This document shows positions 34,400-44,763 of a stretch of 64,000 nucleotides of DNA, in pieces. Under the pieces are notes generated by a model. That model made no database searches, was not told where the DNA came from, and worked only from the letters and a program-made list of their open reading frames with translations. Source of the DNA: an uncultured Glaciecola sp. (GTDB lineage Bacteria > Pseudomonadota > Gammaproteobacteria > Enterobacterales > Alteromonadaceae). The stretch lies in assembly GCA_937125395.1 (NCBI GenBank), contig CAKZLI010000057.1:61520-125519 (forward strand), read 5' to 3'. Every line of letters starts with the position of its first letter. Position 1 is the stretch's first letter. The position numbers and the translations under genes are program-made.

Positions 34400-36181
34400 A
34401 TGCGTGCAAGCCGTTTTGAAGTAAAAGATGACCAACCGGTCTCTTGGTCTGTTTTTTATAAACTACTCCCCTACCTATCCGAGTTTAAACAGCGAGTCGC
34501 ACTAGCTATACTGTGCTTAGTCTTTGCTAAAATAGCGAGTGTTGCGCTCCCTTTCACCCTAAAGTACATTGTTGATAGTCTTAATGACCCAGCCACCATT
34601 ACTCCTTTATTATTAGCCCCGATAGGATTAGTGGTAGCGTATGGTGGATTTCGGTTTTTGAATGTGATCTTAGGTGAAGTCCGTGATACGTTGTTTGGAC
34701 GTGTCACAGAAAGGGCGATGCGCCGTCTGGGCCTAGAAGTCTTTGACCACTTGCATCGTTTAGATTTGCGTTTTCATTTGTCCCGGCAGACAGGTGGTTT
34801 ATCCAGAGATATAGACCGGGGTACCAATGGCATTAGTTTTTTAATGCGTTTTATGGTGTTTAATATCGGTCCTACTCTACTAGAAATAACCTTTGTGGTG
34901 GGTATTTTATTCACTCAATATGGTGCTAAATTTGCACTTATTATTTTATGTTCAGTGATTACGTATGTGTTTTTTTCAATGAAAGCCACCGATTGGCGCA
35001 CTCGGTATGTTCGCGAAGTAAACCAAGCCGACAGTCAAACCAATACCCGAGCGGTGGATAGTCTACTCAATTACGAAACCGTAAAATATTTTAATGCTGA
35101 AGCACATGAATCTCAGCTGTATGACTCAAATCTTGCACGCTGGGAGAAGGCACGTCGGCAAAACCGACTATCATTATTTGCACTTAACGGTGGTCAAGCC
35201 TTGATTATTGCCAGCGCAATGACCTCGATGTTATTACTATCAGCAATCGAAGTACAAGACGGTACAATGACAATTGGTGATTTTGTATTAATCAATGCCT
35301 TTACGATGCAGATCTTTATGCCGTTAAACTTCCTTGGGTTTGTCTACCGAGAGATCCGGGGTGCGCTAGCCAATATAGAAAATCTCTTTACGCTCCTCAA
35401 AACGCCTGTTGGTGTCCAAGACAAGCCTCATGCCACACCAATCAATATATCTCGCGGTGAGATCCGAATAGAGCAGGTTAATTTTCATTATGACCCAAAG
35501 CGCCCTATTCTGCAGGATGTATCGTTTACCGTTCCTGCTGGTGCTAAGGTAGCGATTGTCGGCCCGAGTGGCAGTGGTAAATCAACCTTAGCCAAATTAC
35601 TGTTTCGATTTTATGACCCAAGCTCAGGTCAAATCATCATTGATGACCAAAATATTAAAGATCACCTGCAACTCTCCTTACGCAGCAATATCGGTATGGT
35701 GCCACAAGATACTGTGCTCTTTAATGATACCCTCAGATCGAACATTCACTACGGTGATATTGCTGCCGATGATGTAGCGCTGCAGCAAGCTATCGAGATG
35801 GCACAATTAACTGATTTTGTTGCGCAATTACCAGATGGTTTAGATACCACTGTGGGCGAACGGGGATTAAAATTATCAGGTGGCGAAAAACAACGTGTCG
35901 CCATCGCGCGGACTATTTTAAAAAACCCACCCATTGTTATTTTTGATGAAGCCACATCATCACTCGATAGTCATTCTGAACAAGGTATCTTAACCGCGCT
36001 TAACGCACTGGCTCAACAGCATACTGCCATCGTAATAGCGCATCGACTATCTACTATTCAAGATGCAGATAAAATCATTGTATTGCAGGATGGTCAAATT
36101 GCAGAGCAAGGGACGCATACAGAGCTGTTAGCACTGGACGCAGTATATGCCAGCCTATGGCTTGCCCAACAAAAAGCCTAG
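34400..36181 (+). CDS. Atm1-type ABC exporter (fused membrane and ATPase domains)
   Basis: This is a half-transporter of 593 residues. An N-terminal six-helix membrane domain spans about 30 to 315, and a C-terminal ATPase carries Walker A GPSGSGKST, the Q-loop in MVPQDT, signature LSGGEKQR and Walker B VIFDEATSSLD. The segment RGTNGISFLMRFMVFNIGPT and NYETVKYFNAE are typical of the ABCB7/Atm1/HMT1 branch. That branch exports glutathione- or persulfide-type compounds and helps with metal tolerance. It would act as a homodimer in the inner membrane. The gene stands alone. Confidence 0.88.
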   Translation: MRASRFEVKDDQPVSWSVFYKLLPYLSEFKQRVALAILCLVFAKIASVALPFTLKYIVDSLNDPATITPLLLAPIGLVVAYGGFRFLNVILGEVRDTLFGRVTERAMRRLGLEVFDHLHRLDLRFHLSRQTGGLSRDIDRGTNGISFLMRFMVFNIGPTLLEITFVVGILFTQYGAKFALIILCSVITYVFFSMKATDWRTRYVREVNQADSQTNTRAVDSLLNYETVKYFNAEAHESQLYDSNLARWEKARRQNRLSLFALNGGQALIIASAMTSMLLLSAIEVQDGTMTIGDFVLINAFTMQIFMPLNFLGFVYREIRGALANIENLFTLLKTPVGVQDKPHATPINISRGEIRIEQVNFHYDPKRPILQDVSFTVPAGAKVAIVGPSGSGKSTLAKLLFRFYDPSSGQIIIDDQNIKDHLQLSLRSNIGMVPQDTVLFNDTLRSNIHYGDIAADDVALQQAIEMAQLTDFVAQLPDGLDTTVGERGLKLSGGEKQRVAIARTILKNPPIVIFDEATSSLDSHSEQGILTALNALAQQHTAIVIAHRLSTIQDADKIIVLQDGQIAEQGTHTELLALDAVYASLWLAQQKA

Positions 36182-36230
36182 ACACAAAAAAGCGGCTAGT
36201 GAAAACTCAGCTAGCCGCTACATTTTGTGT
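36182..36230. terminator. Bidirectional terminator
   Basis: AGCGGCTAG (36191 to 36199) pairs with CTAGCCGCT (36211 to 36219), with an outer ACACAAAA/TTTTGTGT pairing. It lies between the ABC exporter (rightward) and DAHP synthase (leftward), with an A-run on one side and a T-run on the other, as expected for a shared terminator. Confidence 0.85.
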
Positions 36231-36237
36231 ATTAATA

Positions 36238-37581
36238 TTATTTAGCTTTAATGTAATCCGATACCAAAAACGCCATTTCTAATACTTGGTCAGCGTTTAA
36301 ACGTGGGTCACATTGTGTTTGGTATGCTTGGGCAAGATCGTCATCACTGATTTTGTAAGCCCCACCAGTACATTCAGTCACATGTTGTCCAGTCATTTCT
36401 AAGTGAATACCACCGGCATGTGTTCCTTCTTGTTTGTGCGCCGTAAAGAACTGCTGGATCTCACGCAATATCGCATCAAAGTTTCGCGTTTTGTAACCAC
36501 TTGATGCGGAGAACGTATTGCCGTGCATTGGATCAGAACTCCATACCACATGACGCCCTTCAGCTTTCACGCGTGCTAATAAGCGTGGTAGGTTATCGGC
36601 TAACTTATCAGCGCCCATGCGTGTAATCAAGGTTAAACGTCCAGGGGTATTGTTAGGATTAAGTGCATCAATCAACGTGATTAAGTCATCAGGAGTCATC
36701 GTTGGCCCAATCTTAACGCCGATTGGATTATTGATACCTCGGAAAAATTCAACATGCGCATGATCTAATTGTCGGGTACGCTCACCAATCCATAACATGT
36801 GCGCAGAGCAATTGTACGGCAGTCCAGTAAGGGTATCGATGCGAGTCAATGCTTGCTCATAATTAAGTAGCAGCGCTTCATGTGAAGTAAATAACGTCGT
36901 TTCATGTAACGTATTATGGGTAGCACTGTTGATCCCAATCACATTCATAAAAGCAAGGGTTTCTTCAATACGATTAGCCATATCTTGATATCGCTCTTTG
37001 AGCGGGTTATTTTCAACAAAGGCCATATTCCAGCGATTGACTTCATGCAAATCTGCCAAACCACCTTGCGAAAAAGCACGGAGCAAATTCAATGTTGCTG
37101 CGGAGTGATTGTAAGCTTGAAGTAATCGCTGAGGATCCGGACGACGCGCTGCTGCGGTAAATTCGAAGCTATTGATGATATCACCACGATAGCTTGGGTG
37201 GGAGACACCGTTAATTGTTTCCATATCAGCTGAGCGAGGCTTAGCGTATTGACCAGCCATACGTGCGACTTTGGTTACCGGACAACGACCACCATAGGTT
37301 AAGACAATCGCCATTTGCAGCATGACTTTGAATGTATCACGGATTTTGGGCGCATTAAAATCAGCAAACGATTCAGCGCAATCACCACCTTGTAACAAAA
37401 ACCCTTCACCTTGTGATACATTGGCAAGTTGTCCCAGCAAAGTGCGTGTTTCAGCAGCAAAGACTAGTGGCGGAAAGCTCGCTAATTTACGTTCGACGTC
37501 TGCAACTTCATCCGCATCGTCATACGTGGGTTGTTGTAAAATGGGTTTGTTGCGCCAGCTATCGATACTCCAGTCACTCAT
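36238..37581 (-). CDS. Class II 3-deoxy-7-phosphoheptulonate (DAHP) synthase
   Basis: This protein of 447 residues is of the plant-like, class II (AroA-II) DAHP synthase family. It has [11 protein letters not shown] near residue 63, [10 protein letters not shown] near 108, and the late [10 protein letters not shown] and [18 protein letters not shown]. These hold the metal and phosphoenolpyruvate-binding residues (Cys, His, Glu, Asp). It catalyses the first step of the shikimate pathway. It is a single gene with its own terminator. The class II form differs from the usual AroF/G/H of enterics. Confidence 0.93.
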   Translation of the reverse strand: MSDWSIDSWRNKPILQQPTYDDADEVADVERKLASFPPLVFAAETRTLLGQLANVSQGEGFLLQGGDCAESFADFNAPKIRDTFKVMLQMAIVLTYGGRCPVTKVARMAGQYAKPRSADMETINGVSHPSYRGDIINSFEFTAAARRPDPQRLLQAYNHSAATLNLLRAFSQGGLADLHEVNRWNMAFVENNPLKERYQDMANRIEETLAFMNVIGINSATHNTLHETTLFTSHEALLLNYEQALTRIDTLTGLPYNCSAHMLWIGERTRQLDHAHVEFFRGINNPIGVKIGPTMTPDDLITLIDALNPNNTPGRLTLITRMGADKLADNLPRLLARVKAEGRHVVWSSDPMHGNTFSASSGYKTRNFDAILREIQQFFTAHKQEGTHAGGIHLEMTGQHVTECTGGAYKISDDDLAQAYQTQCDPRLNADQVLEMAFLVSDYIKAK

Positions 37582-37676
37582 TGCTTTGGGTTCCTAACTA
37601 TATAAGGTGTTAATTATTTATGAATAGTCAGAAATACTATCATAGTCAGCGACTACAACCCACCGGCAATTGTGCG

Positions 37677-38444
37677 TTACGCAGACTTAAATGAAAGATA
37701 ACTGGGGATGTCATATTCACTTAATGCAAAATGCTGCGTTAAGCATGTCTTATTCCATACTCGACTAATCTGACCATGCTCAACAATTTGTCCCGCATTG
37801 ACAATAATCACATCGTCATCAGGGCAGTCTTGTAATAAGACTAATTGATGATGAACAATCACTATCACATTGCCGCGTTGTTTAATTGTATGTAACCAAT
37901 TCATCCATTTAAGCTGATAGGCTAAATCCAATGCATCGAACGGCTCATCAAATAACAAAATCCCTTCACCACGCTGCACTGCATCCCAAATTTGCATCAT
38001 ACATCTTGCTAAATGCACCCTTTGGCGCTGACCGGTAGATAATTCATCCATTGATCGCAACAAAAATTGATTCACCTCAAGGATACTATCTAACTCAATT
38101 GGCGCTTGGGTATGCGGCGTATAAAATGCAAATAGCTCTGCGACAGTCAAGACAAATACACTGTGATTGGCCTGCGTCAAACAACACCGATATTGCGCGA
38201 CCTGTGCAGCTGGAGTATTGGGTAATATGGAAGATGTTGATGCACCCGTTGACCCAGTGGCAAGACGACTTGTGGTATTAACTGATAATAAGCCTGCCAT
38301 TACCTCGAGTAAGGTGGATTTTCCTGCGCCATTTTGCCCGATAATATGGGTTATTGTTCCGCCAAACAGTGCCAGCTGATTGACATATAAACGGTCCGCA
38401 ATATTGATATTATCTAATTGGATATATGGTGTGGGCATCATCAT
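37677..38444 (-). CDS. btuD: ABC transporter ATP-binding protein, BtuD-like
   Basis: This ATPase has about 255 residues after trimming; a reading to 38567 overlaps the permease gene and adds sequence unlike the family. Three ATG codons follow AAGGGT at 38444 to 38436, and any may be used. Walker A is GQNGAGKST, the signature is LSTGQRQR and Walker B is ILLFDEP. The N-terminal phrase ITHIIGQNGAGKSTLLEVMAGLL resembles BtuD. It works with the permease encoded directly upstream, with a 4-base gap. No periplasmic binding protein is nearby, so vitamin B12 rather than iron-siderophore as cargo is probable but not certain. Confidence 0.75.
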   Translation of the reverse strand: MMMPTPYIQLDNINIADRLYVNQLALFGGTITHIIGQNGAGKSTLLEVMAGLLSVNTTSRLATGSTGASTSSILPNTPAAQVAQYRCCLTQANHSVFVLTVAELFAFYTPHTQAPIELDSILEVNQFLLRSMDELSTGQRQRVHLARCMMQIWDAVQRGEGILLFDEPFDALDLAYQLKWMNWLHTIKQRGNVIVIVHHQLVLLQDCPDDDVIIVNAGQIVEHGQISRVWNKTCLTQHFALSEYDIPSYLSFKSA

Positions 38445-38448
38445 ACCC

Positions 38449-39453
38449 TTATCGGCTAAGGCTGTGATTAGTACACAGCACATAAATAAAAATAGGCCCA
38501 CCAATACTGGCCGTGAGTAACGATATAGGCAATACCGTGCCTGCCAGCAACATATTAATATTAACAATCAATAACATTAAGCCAGCACCAACCAAGCCAC
38601 TTAATGGAATAATGAGACGATTATCATTTCCCCATACCCGCCTCAGAATATGTGGGACTAATAAACCAACAAATGCAATGGAGCCTGCTATCGATACACT
38701 GACTCCTACCAATAATGCACACAAGATTAAGATGTGACGCGTTAATTGCTGCGGATTGATCCCTAACAACCGTGCATTTTGCTCACCTAGGTACAGACTA
38801 TTTAATGCGCTGCGTTTACGATATAAACCGACAATACCCATCACAATTAAGAGACCGGCAACAAACAATATAGGGTAGCTGGCATGTTGAAAGCTGCCCA
38901 TTAACCAGAACGTTAAGTTACGTACCGACTGCGCATCACCCAAAATATACAACCAAGCTAATATTGCTCCGCACATGGTGGAGATAGCAATACCGGATAA
39001 GATAACGGCGGAATGCGACAAATGAAGACGTTTAGCTAACCAATAAATCAGCCCACTACTGAATAAAGCACCAACAAAACAAGCCAGCGGTAAGCCCCAA
39101 ATCAATGCCGATGAAGGTACAAATTGGCCAATAATAACCACGCCAGCCAGCAGACTTGCACCACTACTTATGCCGATAATACCTGGATCCGCTAATGGAT
39201 TATGCAAGACAATTTGCAGAGACGCGGAGCTCATCGCCAAAGCAGCCCCGACTAACATCGCAGTGATCAGCATCGGCAGTGATAATTGCACAAAAATATA
39301 TTGCTCTAAAGAGGCTGTTAACAGATTGGGATGAAGGAAAACATTGATGAGCAAGGCAACAACTACAAATACAGCGGCAAGCAAAATGGGGTTGGATGTG
39401 AAGTTACCCCGCAAGAAAGACCGGACAGGTGTTGCATGTGACGTCATCGACAA
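38449..39453 (-). CDS. btuC: FecCD/BtuC-family ABC permease
   Basis: This permease of 334 residues has 9 to 10 hydrophobic segments and the FecCD/BtuC signatures NPLADPGIIGISSGA and AGSIAFVGLLVPHILR. A TTG at 39453 has AGGA 6 bases upstream, while an ATG at 39447 is the alternative start. It forms the inner-membrane channel for cobalamin or siderophore uptake together with the ATPase downstream. The lack of a fecB/btuF gene in the window leaves the substrate open. Confidence 0.8.
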   Translation of the reverse strand: MSMTSHATPVRSFLRGNFTSNPILLAAVFVVVALLINVFLHPNLLTASLEQYIFVQLSLPMLITAMLVGAALAMSSASLQIVLHNPLADPGIIGISSGASLLAGVVIIGQFVPSSALIWGLPLACFVGALFSSGLIYWLAKRLHLSHSAVILSGIAISTMCGAILAWLYILGDAQSVRNLTFWLMGSFQHASYPILFVAGLLIVMGIVGLYRKRSALNSLYLGEQNARLLGINPQQLTRHILILCALLVGVSVSIAGSIAFVGLLVPHILRRVWGNDNRLIIPLSGLVGAGLMLLIVNINMLLAGTVLPISLLTASIGGPIFIYVLCTNHSLSR

Positions 39454-39469
39454 AGGTGTTCCTATTTGA

Positions 39470-39952
39470 TTAGACTTTTACTTTATTTAATTTAGTCAAT
39501 GCTTGGCAATGTGTTACCAAACCATCACTGGCTTGCTCAATCAGGTCAAGGACCAAAGAAAAACCTTTTTGCCCACCGTAATAAGGGTCAGGTACTTCAC
39601 TAAACTCGGTGTCAGCATAACTCATCATTAACTGTACTTTTTGTTGATGCTCTTCTGGGCAGCGTTTGCGTAAACTATCCAAATTGGCGTTATCCATTGC
39701 CAAAATCAAATCACATTCAACAAAATCAGCATCACTGACTTTACGGCAACTGATCCCATTAAAATCATAACCCTGCTCCCGGGCTACCGCCATTGAGCGT
39801 TTATCTGGCTTAGCGCCAACATGATAACCCGCCGTCCCTGCTGAATCGATATGCAAGTGTAACCCCGCTTTTGATGCTTTGTGCCTAAACACTGCTTCAG
39901 CCGTGGGTGAACGACAGATATTGCCAAGACACACAAAAACTATTCGCAACAT
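39470..39952 (-). CDS. Low-molecular-weight protein tyrosine phosphatase
   Basis: This protein of 160 residues begins with the P-loop VCLGNICRSPTAEAVF (Cys-x5-Arg) and has the catalytic Asp in VPDPYYGG, both diagnostic for the LMW-PTP family. It would dephosphorylate tyrosine-phosphorylated proteins in the cytoplasm. It lies 16 bases before the BtuC-like gene on the same strand, without a visible functional link. No tyrosine kinase or exopolysaccharide genes are near. Confidence 0.92.
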   Translation of the reverse strand: MLRIVFVCLGNICRSPTAEAVFRHKASKAGLHLHIDSAGTAGYHVGAKPDKRSMAVAREQGYDFNGISCRKVSDADFVECDLILAMDNANLDSLRKRCPEEHQQKVQLMMSYADTEFSEVPDPYYGGQKGFSLVLDLIEQASDGLVTHCQALTKLNKVKV

Positions 39953-40032
39953 AAAATCTTCCTTGTAATATGATGAATTACTATGACTTTGTGTATACTA
40001 GCGATAATTCTTAACAACGTGTACTTATTTTT

Positions 40033-40746
40033 ATGCAAATATTAATGCTCAGCTCGTCACGAGTAAATAACTGTGCTTATTTAGCCGATGCAAAACCCAT
40101 GATCATGGCACATCTTTCAACCATTACTGACTGCTTGTTTATTCCTTACGCTGGCATCACCATGAGCTATGACGAATATACAGATACCGTACAACAAGCG
40201 TTACCTGATTTATCCATTACAGGGATCCATACCTATGCGGATCCGCAACAAGCGATTCAAACTGCTAAAGCGATATTAGTAGGCGGCGGTAATACCTTTG
40301 AGCTACTTCATCAGATCCAAACTCAAGGCTTAGTCGAGGTAATACAAGATGTGGTCAAACACAATACGCCTTACATTGGCTGGAGTGCAGGCTCTAATAT
40401 CTGTGGAGCAACCATTCGCACCACCAATGACATGCCAATTGTTGAACCTGCTTCGTTTAGCGCATTGAATTTTGTACCTTGTCAATTAAACCCCCATTAC
40501 ACTGACGAGCATCCGGTTGGTTTTCATGGCGAAACACGTGATCAACGCCTAAGCGAATTTGTGACGTTACAGCCGCATATTCCAGTCATTGGTATCCGTG
40601 AAGGCAGCGCGTTGTTGCTAGATGAAACGGATCAGAACCAGCCTCGCTTAACCTTAGTCGATGGGCCTGATGGGATCCTTTATTCGCATGCTCACGGTAA
40701 GCAAATTATTGCTAGTGGCAGTGATTTATCCGCTTATTTAAAATAA
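40033..40746 (+). CDS. pepE: Dipeptidase E (alpha-aspartyl dipeptidase)
   Basis: This protein of 237 residues is of peptidase family S51. It has LVGGGNTFELLHQ, the nucleophile motif GWSAGSNI, and a downstream NPHYTDEHPVGFHGETRDQR, all typical of PepE. It hydrolyses dipeptides with N-terminal aspartate in the cytoplasm. It is monocistronic and convergent with bioD. Confidence 0.92.
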   Translation: MQILMLSSSRVNNCAYLADAKPMIMAHLSTITDCLFIPYAGITMSYDEYTDTVQQALPDLSITGIHTYADPQQAIQTAKAILVGGGNTFELLHQIQTQGLVEVIQDVVKHNTPYIGWSAGSNICGATIRTTNDMPIVEPASFSALNFVPCQLNPHYTDEHPVGFHGETRDQRLSEFVTLQPHIPVIGIREGSALLLDETDQNQPRLTLVDGPDGILYSHAHGKQIIASGSDLSAYLK

Positions 40747-40768
40747 CGTCACTGATGCGTCTGTAACA

Positions 40769-41440
40769 TTAATCCAGTAGGCTGATATCAAGATATTGTG
40801 CTGCCGCTTTGGCATTAGATACATTTGGGATTATGCCTAACAAAGGCGCATCGATCCGCGCGGTTAATGTCGCTAGGTTCTCATCCATACATAATTGTGG
40901 ATGAGGTGCATTGGCAATCCATCCTGCAATCTGACAACCTGATTGCTCGATAGCTTGTTGCGTTAACAACGCATGATTTAGACAACCTAAGCGCATCGCG
41001 ACGACTAATATAACTTGTATATCGAGTTGGCTGACTACCTCTGGTAATAATTCAGAATCATTAATCGGTAAACACCAGCCCCCCGCTCCTTCACTGATCA
41101 ATACATCGGCATCGATATGGTCAAGTTGCGCGTAGTTGGCTATTAATTCTGCGCTGGTGATAGTTTGATGACATTGGGCAGCTGCGATATGCGGCGCAAT
41201 CGGTTCACGCAATGCGATTGGATTAACTAAATGATAGGGCATGGTCACATTACTTTGTGCAATTAACTGCAAAGCATCATCATTGACGAGTCCTTCTGGA
41301 GATTGCTCACACCCTGCAGAAATAGGCTTATGCCCGATAACACGTTGGCCTTGTGTGACAAATGCATTGACCAGTGCAGTTGATGCCACGGTTTTACCCA
41401 CATCGGTATCTGTACCTGTTATAAAAAATCGACGCAACAT
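40769..41440 (-). CDS. bioD: Dethiobiotin synthetase
   Basis: This protein of 223 residues starts FFITGTDTDVGKTVAS, the P-loop of BioD, followed by KPISAGCE and later SEGAGGWCLPI. It converts 7,8-diaminopelargonate, CO2 and ATP to dethiobiotin. It is the last gene of the bioBFCD operon, 30 bases after bioC. Confidence 0.95.
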   Translation of the reverse strand: MLRRFFITGTDTDVGKTVASTALVNAFVTQGQRVIGHKPISAGCEQSPEGLVNDDALQLIAQSNVTMPYHLVNPIALREPIAPHIAAAQCHQTITSAELIANYAQLDHIDADVLISEGAGGWCLPINDSELLPEVVSQLDIQVILVVAMRLGCLNHALLTQQAIEQSGCQIAGWIANAPHPQLCMDENLATLTARIDAPLLGIIPNVSNAKAAAQYLDISLLD

Positions 41441-41470
41441 TTCTTCCTTCTGATTAATACCGTATTCATA

Positions 41471-42316
41471 TCATTTTGCCAGGCGTGTCAGATCACATTG
41501 TACAACGTGGTAATCCAGACTAAATTGGCCACCATTAAGGGCTAAAAAAACTTGTTGTGCATGCGCAAAATCTGATTTTGTCAGTATGGTTGACGCAGGT
41601 TTGTTAATCGAGTGAGTGTTGGCTGATGAGGACGAAGCGCCAACATCTTTGATTGAATGCAACATACTCGAAAAATCAGCAAACGCATCCACGAATACCT
41701 CGATATGATAATTCCCGCTGAATCCAGCTTGAGAGGCAGCTTGTTGCCATTGACTGACACTACAAAATTGATTGACTGCTGTAGCGCGACCGATCTGCGA
41801 CCATGCTTGGCGCAATGTCCCAAACGAGGGGGAGACTAAGATAGTCAACAATGCCCGACCGTTTGGAGCAAGCACATCAGCAATTGATTGTAGTGCAGAT
41901 AATGGATCACTTGACCATTGCAGTGCCATCGATGAAAAAACACAATCTATCGGTGCTGAAATTTGCGGTTGAGCATGCGCTAATGCATCAAAATCAGCAC
42001 AATGATAACTAATATTGTGAAACTGACGGTGTTTATCCTGCGCCATATTTAACATGGGTTGAGCGATATCGACGGCAACGCAATGCTGATGTCGACCGGC
42101 AAGCTGAGTTAACGCTCGTCCCGTTCCACAACCCAAATCCATAACCTGCGAATATGATGGTAAGTCAATGCGCAGTGACCAGTCTAGGATGCGTTGCTGA
42201 ATGTGTGCGTTACTATCATAGTGTGCCGCAGCTTTACCAAAACGATGAGCGACGGATGTTTTGAGTTCATCGTTAGGTGTGCATGATGTTGCTGGTGTTA
42301 CTATTGGTGTTGTCAT
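41471..42316 (-). CDS. bioC: Malonyl-ACP O-methyltransferase
   Basis: This is a class I SAM methyltransferase of 281 residues with motif I MDLGCGTGRAL near residue 65 and QRILDWSLRIDLPSY before it, the BioC pattern. The ATG at 42316 overlaps the bioF stop as ATGA; a longer reading to 42451 would run into bioF. It methylates malonyl-ACP to begin pimeloyl synthesis. The esterase partner BioH is not in the window. A Ser/Asn-rich insert (ASSSSANTHSINKPAS) sits near the C-terminus. Confidence 0.92.
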   Translation of the reverse strand: MTTPIVTPATSCTPNDELKTSVAHRFGKAAAHYDSNAHIQQRILDWSLRIDLPSYSQVMDLGCGTGRALTQLAGRHQHCVAVDIAQPMLNMAQDKHRQFHNISYHCADFDALAHAQPQISAPIDCVFSSMALQWSSDPLSALQSIADVLAPNGRALLTILVSPSFGTLRQAWSQIGRATAVNQFCSVSQWQQAASQAGFSGNYHIEVFVDAFADFSSMLHSIKDVGASSSSANTHSINKPASTILTKSDFAHAQQVFLALNGGQFSLDYHVVQCDLTRLAK

Positions 42317-43473
42317 GCTAATTTTGCTCGCATCATGACTAACCCATCCACTAATGACTCTATATCTTTGGTTTGGTGCGTCGCATTGATTGTAATACGT
42401 AAGCGGTCTTGGCCTTTGGGAACGGTTGGCGAACGAATAGCATTGACCCATAAACCCATTGCTTTTAATCCCGCACTTGCTGCTAAAGCCTGCTCAGGAT
42501 TGTGTAACATATAAGGCTGAATTGGACTATCTGAAGGTAATAACGGTAAATCTTGTGCCTGCGCCAACTGTTTAAAATAAGCGATATTCGCTTGTAACTG
42601 ACTTCTGGCCCCACCCGCTTGCATTAACTGCAGACTGGTAAGAGTTGCTTTAGCTTGGGCGGCACTGATAGCAGTTGAATAAATGTAATGTTTGGCATGA
42701 TTCAGCAGATAATCAATCAACACTTGCGAGCCGGCAATAAATGCACCACCAGTCCCAATCGCCTTGCCAAATGTTCCCATTACAATAGGACACTGTTGCT
42801 GATTTAATCCATAGGCTTCGACACTGCCTAAACCATTGTCGCCTAGTACACCAAAGGCATGTGCATCATCAAGCATGAGCCAGGCATCGTGCTGCTGACA
42901 TAACGCGGCAAGACCGGCAGCATCAGCGCAATCGCCATCCATACTAAACACACCTTCAGACACACACAACACATTACCTGAGGCACGTTGCAGCTGAGCC
43001 TCAGCATGCGTTAAATCATTATGTTTAAAGCGTAAAAAATTTGCCGGTGAATGCATCGCCGCATCCACCATCGACGCATGCATCAATTTGTCACTAACCA
43101 AAGTATCGCCTGATTGTAACAGTGCTTGGCACACCGCTTGATTAGCTGCAAACCCAGAGCTAAATAACAACACCGCTTCGCGTTGTAACGCCTCGGCGAG
43201 ATGGTCTTCTAATGCTTGGTGACATGTCGTATGACCGGTGACTAACGGGGATGCCCCCGAACCTGCACCATAGCGAGATAACCCTTCAACATAAGATTGT
43301 AAAATATCCTGATGTTGGCGATGACCTAAATAATCATTACTCGAAAAATTAATATAATGACGATCATCGACTTTTATTACCGCATCATAGTCATCTGCCA
43401 CCACCGAGCGAGCACGCAACAAGCTTTTATTTGCTAATTGCTGTAACGCCTCTGGTAAGTGATCAAATGCCAT
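42313..43473 (-). CDS. bioF: 8-amino-7-oxononanoate synthase
   Basis: This is a PLP-dependent acyl-CoA (or acyl-ACP) synthase of 386 residues with NYLGHRQHQDI, LMLDDAHAFGVLG and the PLP lysine in GTFGKAIGTGGAF. It condenses pimeloyl thioester with alanine. It lies 2 bases after bioB and is coupled to bioC by a 4-base overlap. Confidence 0.95.
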   Translation of the reverse strand: MAFDHLPEALQQLANKSLLRARSVVADDYDAVIKVDDRHYINFSSNDYLGHRQHQDILQSYVEGLSRYGAGSGASPLVTGHTTCHQALEDHLAEALQREAVLLFSSGFAANQAVCQALLQSGDTLVSDKLMHASMVDAAMHSPANFLRFKHNDLTHAEAQLQRASGNVLCVSEGVFSMDGDCADAAGLAALCQQHDAWLMLDDAHAFGVLGDNGLGSVEAYGLNQQQCPIVMGTFGKAIGTGGAFIAGSQVLIDYLLNHAKHYIYSTAISAAQAKATLTSLQLMQAGGARSQLQANIAYFKQLAQAQDLPLLPSDSPIQPYMLHNPEQALAASAGLKAMGLWVNAIRSPTVPKGQDRLRITINATHQTKDIESLVDGLVMMRAKLA

Positions 43474-43475
43474 GT

Positions 43476-44660
43476 TTATTTTGCGCTCAAGACAGTATCA
43501 ACCGTTGAATCTGTACTGACTGCGACACTAGCATTGGTACTAGCACTACCATTACCACTAGCATCATAAAACATTGCGTTGTCCACAGACTGGGCTTTTG
43601 CTTGTTCGGTTTGTATTTCATCACGCAATGCCGCAGCATGAGCTTCGTCAGAATAAGCTTTAGTTTGGTGTGAGTTGATACCGAGTTTTTTAAATAACAT
43701 GACATCTTCGTGCGTATCAGGATTAGAAGTCGTTAACAGCTTGCAACCATAAAATATCGAATTAGCGCCAGCCATAAAACACATCGCCTGCATCTGCTCA
43801 TTCATTGCTTCACGTCCCGCTGACAAGCGAACAAACGATTGTGGCATCATGATCCGAGCGATCGCAATAGTACGAATAAATTCAAACGGTTCAAGATCAT
43901 CCACACTGTCTAATGGTGTCCCTTCGACTTTTACTAGCATGTTGATTGGCACACTTTCAGGATGACGTTCCAAATTGGCTAAGGCCATTAATAAACCTGA
44001 GCGATCATCGCCTGTCTCGCCCATTCCTACGATCCCACCAGAACAGACATGCATACCCGAATCTCGTACATTTTGTAACGTATCCAATCGGTCTTGGTAA
44101 GTGCGAGTGGTAATGATGTCACCATAATATTCAGGTGAAGTATCTAAATTATGATTGTAGTAATCCAACCCCGCTTGTTGCAATGCAATAGCTTGGTCTC
44201 GCGATAACATCCCTAATGTCATACATGTTTCTAGGCCTAACGATTTAACTTGTTTGACCATATCAACGACATACGGCATATCTCGTTCACGTGGATTACG
44301 CCATGCTGCCCCCATACAAAAACGCGTAGAACCTGCTGCTTTAGCTTCTTGTGCACGTTGAATGACTTTTTCTATTTCTAACAAGCGTTCTTTTTCTAAA
44401 CCGGTATCATATCGCGCAGATTGTGGGCAATAAGCACAATCTTCAGGACACGCACCCGTCTTAATCGACAATAAGGTACTGACTTGCACGTAATTAGCGT
44501 GAAAATGTGCACGGTGCACAGTTTGTGCCTGAAACATCAAATCATTAAAAGGTAGCTCAAATAAGGCATTCACCTCATCCAATGTCCAATCATGGCGGAT
44601 ATCTTGTTGCATCTGCGCCGTCATCGGCTTTGGCTGACTAATTGAATGTGCTGTTTCCAT
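43476..44660 (-). CDS. bioB: Biotin synthase
   Basis: This is a radical SAM protein of 394 residues with the cluster motif CPEDCAYC (Cys-x3-Cys-x2-Cys) and downstream [12 protein letters not shown] and SGGIVGMGE. It inserts sulfur into dethiobiotin. Compared with the usual length of about 346, it has a short N-terminal addition and a C-terminal tail of about 40 residues rich in Ser, Thr and Ala that looks unstructured. It is the first gene of the leftward biotin operon, divergent from bioA across a BirA-type operator. Confidence 0.96.
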   Translation of the reverse strand: METAHSISQPKPMTAQMQQDIRHDWTLDEVNALFELPFNDLMFQAQTVHRAHFHANYVQVSTLLSIKTGACPEDCAYCPQSARYDTGLEKERLLEIEKVIQRAQEAKAAGSTRFCMGAAWRNPRERDMPYVVDMVKQVKSLGLETCMTLGMLSRDQAIALQQAGLDYYNHNLDTSPEYYGDIITTRTYQDRLDTLQNVRDSGMHVCSGGIVGMGETGDDRSGLLMALANLERHPESVPINMLVKVEGTPLDSVDDLEPFEFIRTIAIARIMMPQSFVRLSAGREAMNEQMQAMCFMAGANSIFYGCKLLTTSNPDTHEDVMLFKKLGINSHQTKAYSDEAHAAALRDEIQTEQAKAQSVDNAMFYDASGNGSASTNASVAVSTDSTVDTVLSAK

Positions 44661-44719
44661 TTTGCGTTGTACCCTTTACTTAACATATTTAGAGGGGTAG
44701 TCTATGCGCTCGACAAGCA

Positions 44720-44752
44720 TTGTCAACCATTTAGCGATACACAAGTTTACGA
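44720..44752. promoter_or_regulatory. BirA-type biotin operator
   Basis: TTGTCAACC at 44720 to 44728, a 15-base spacer, and AGTTTACGA at 44744 to 44752 match the enterobacterial BirA operator (TTGTAAACC, 15 or 16 bases, GGTTTACAA) at 8 of 9 and 7 of 9 positions. It lies in the divergent bioB-bioA interval, the usual place. BirA with biotinyl-AMP would repress both sides. Confidence 0.75.
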
Positions 44753-44763
44753 GTGATTGAATT

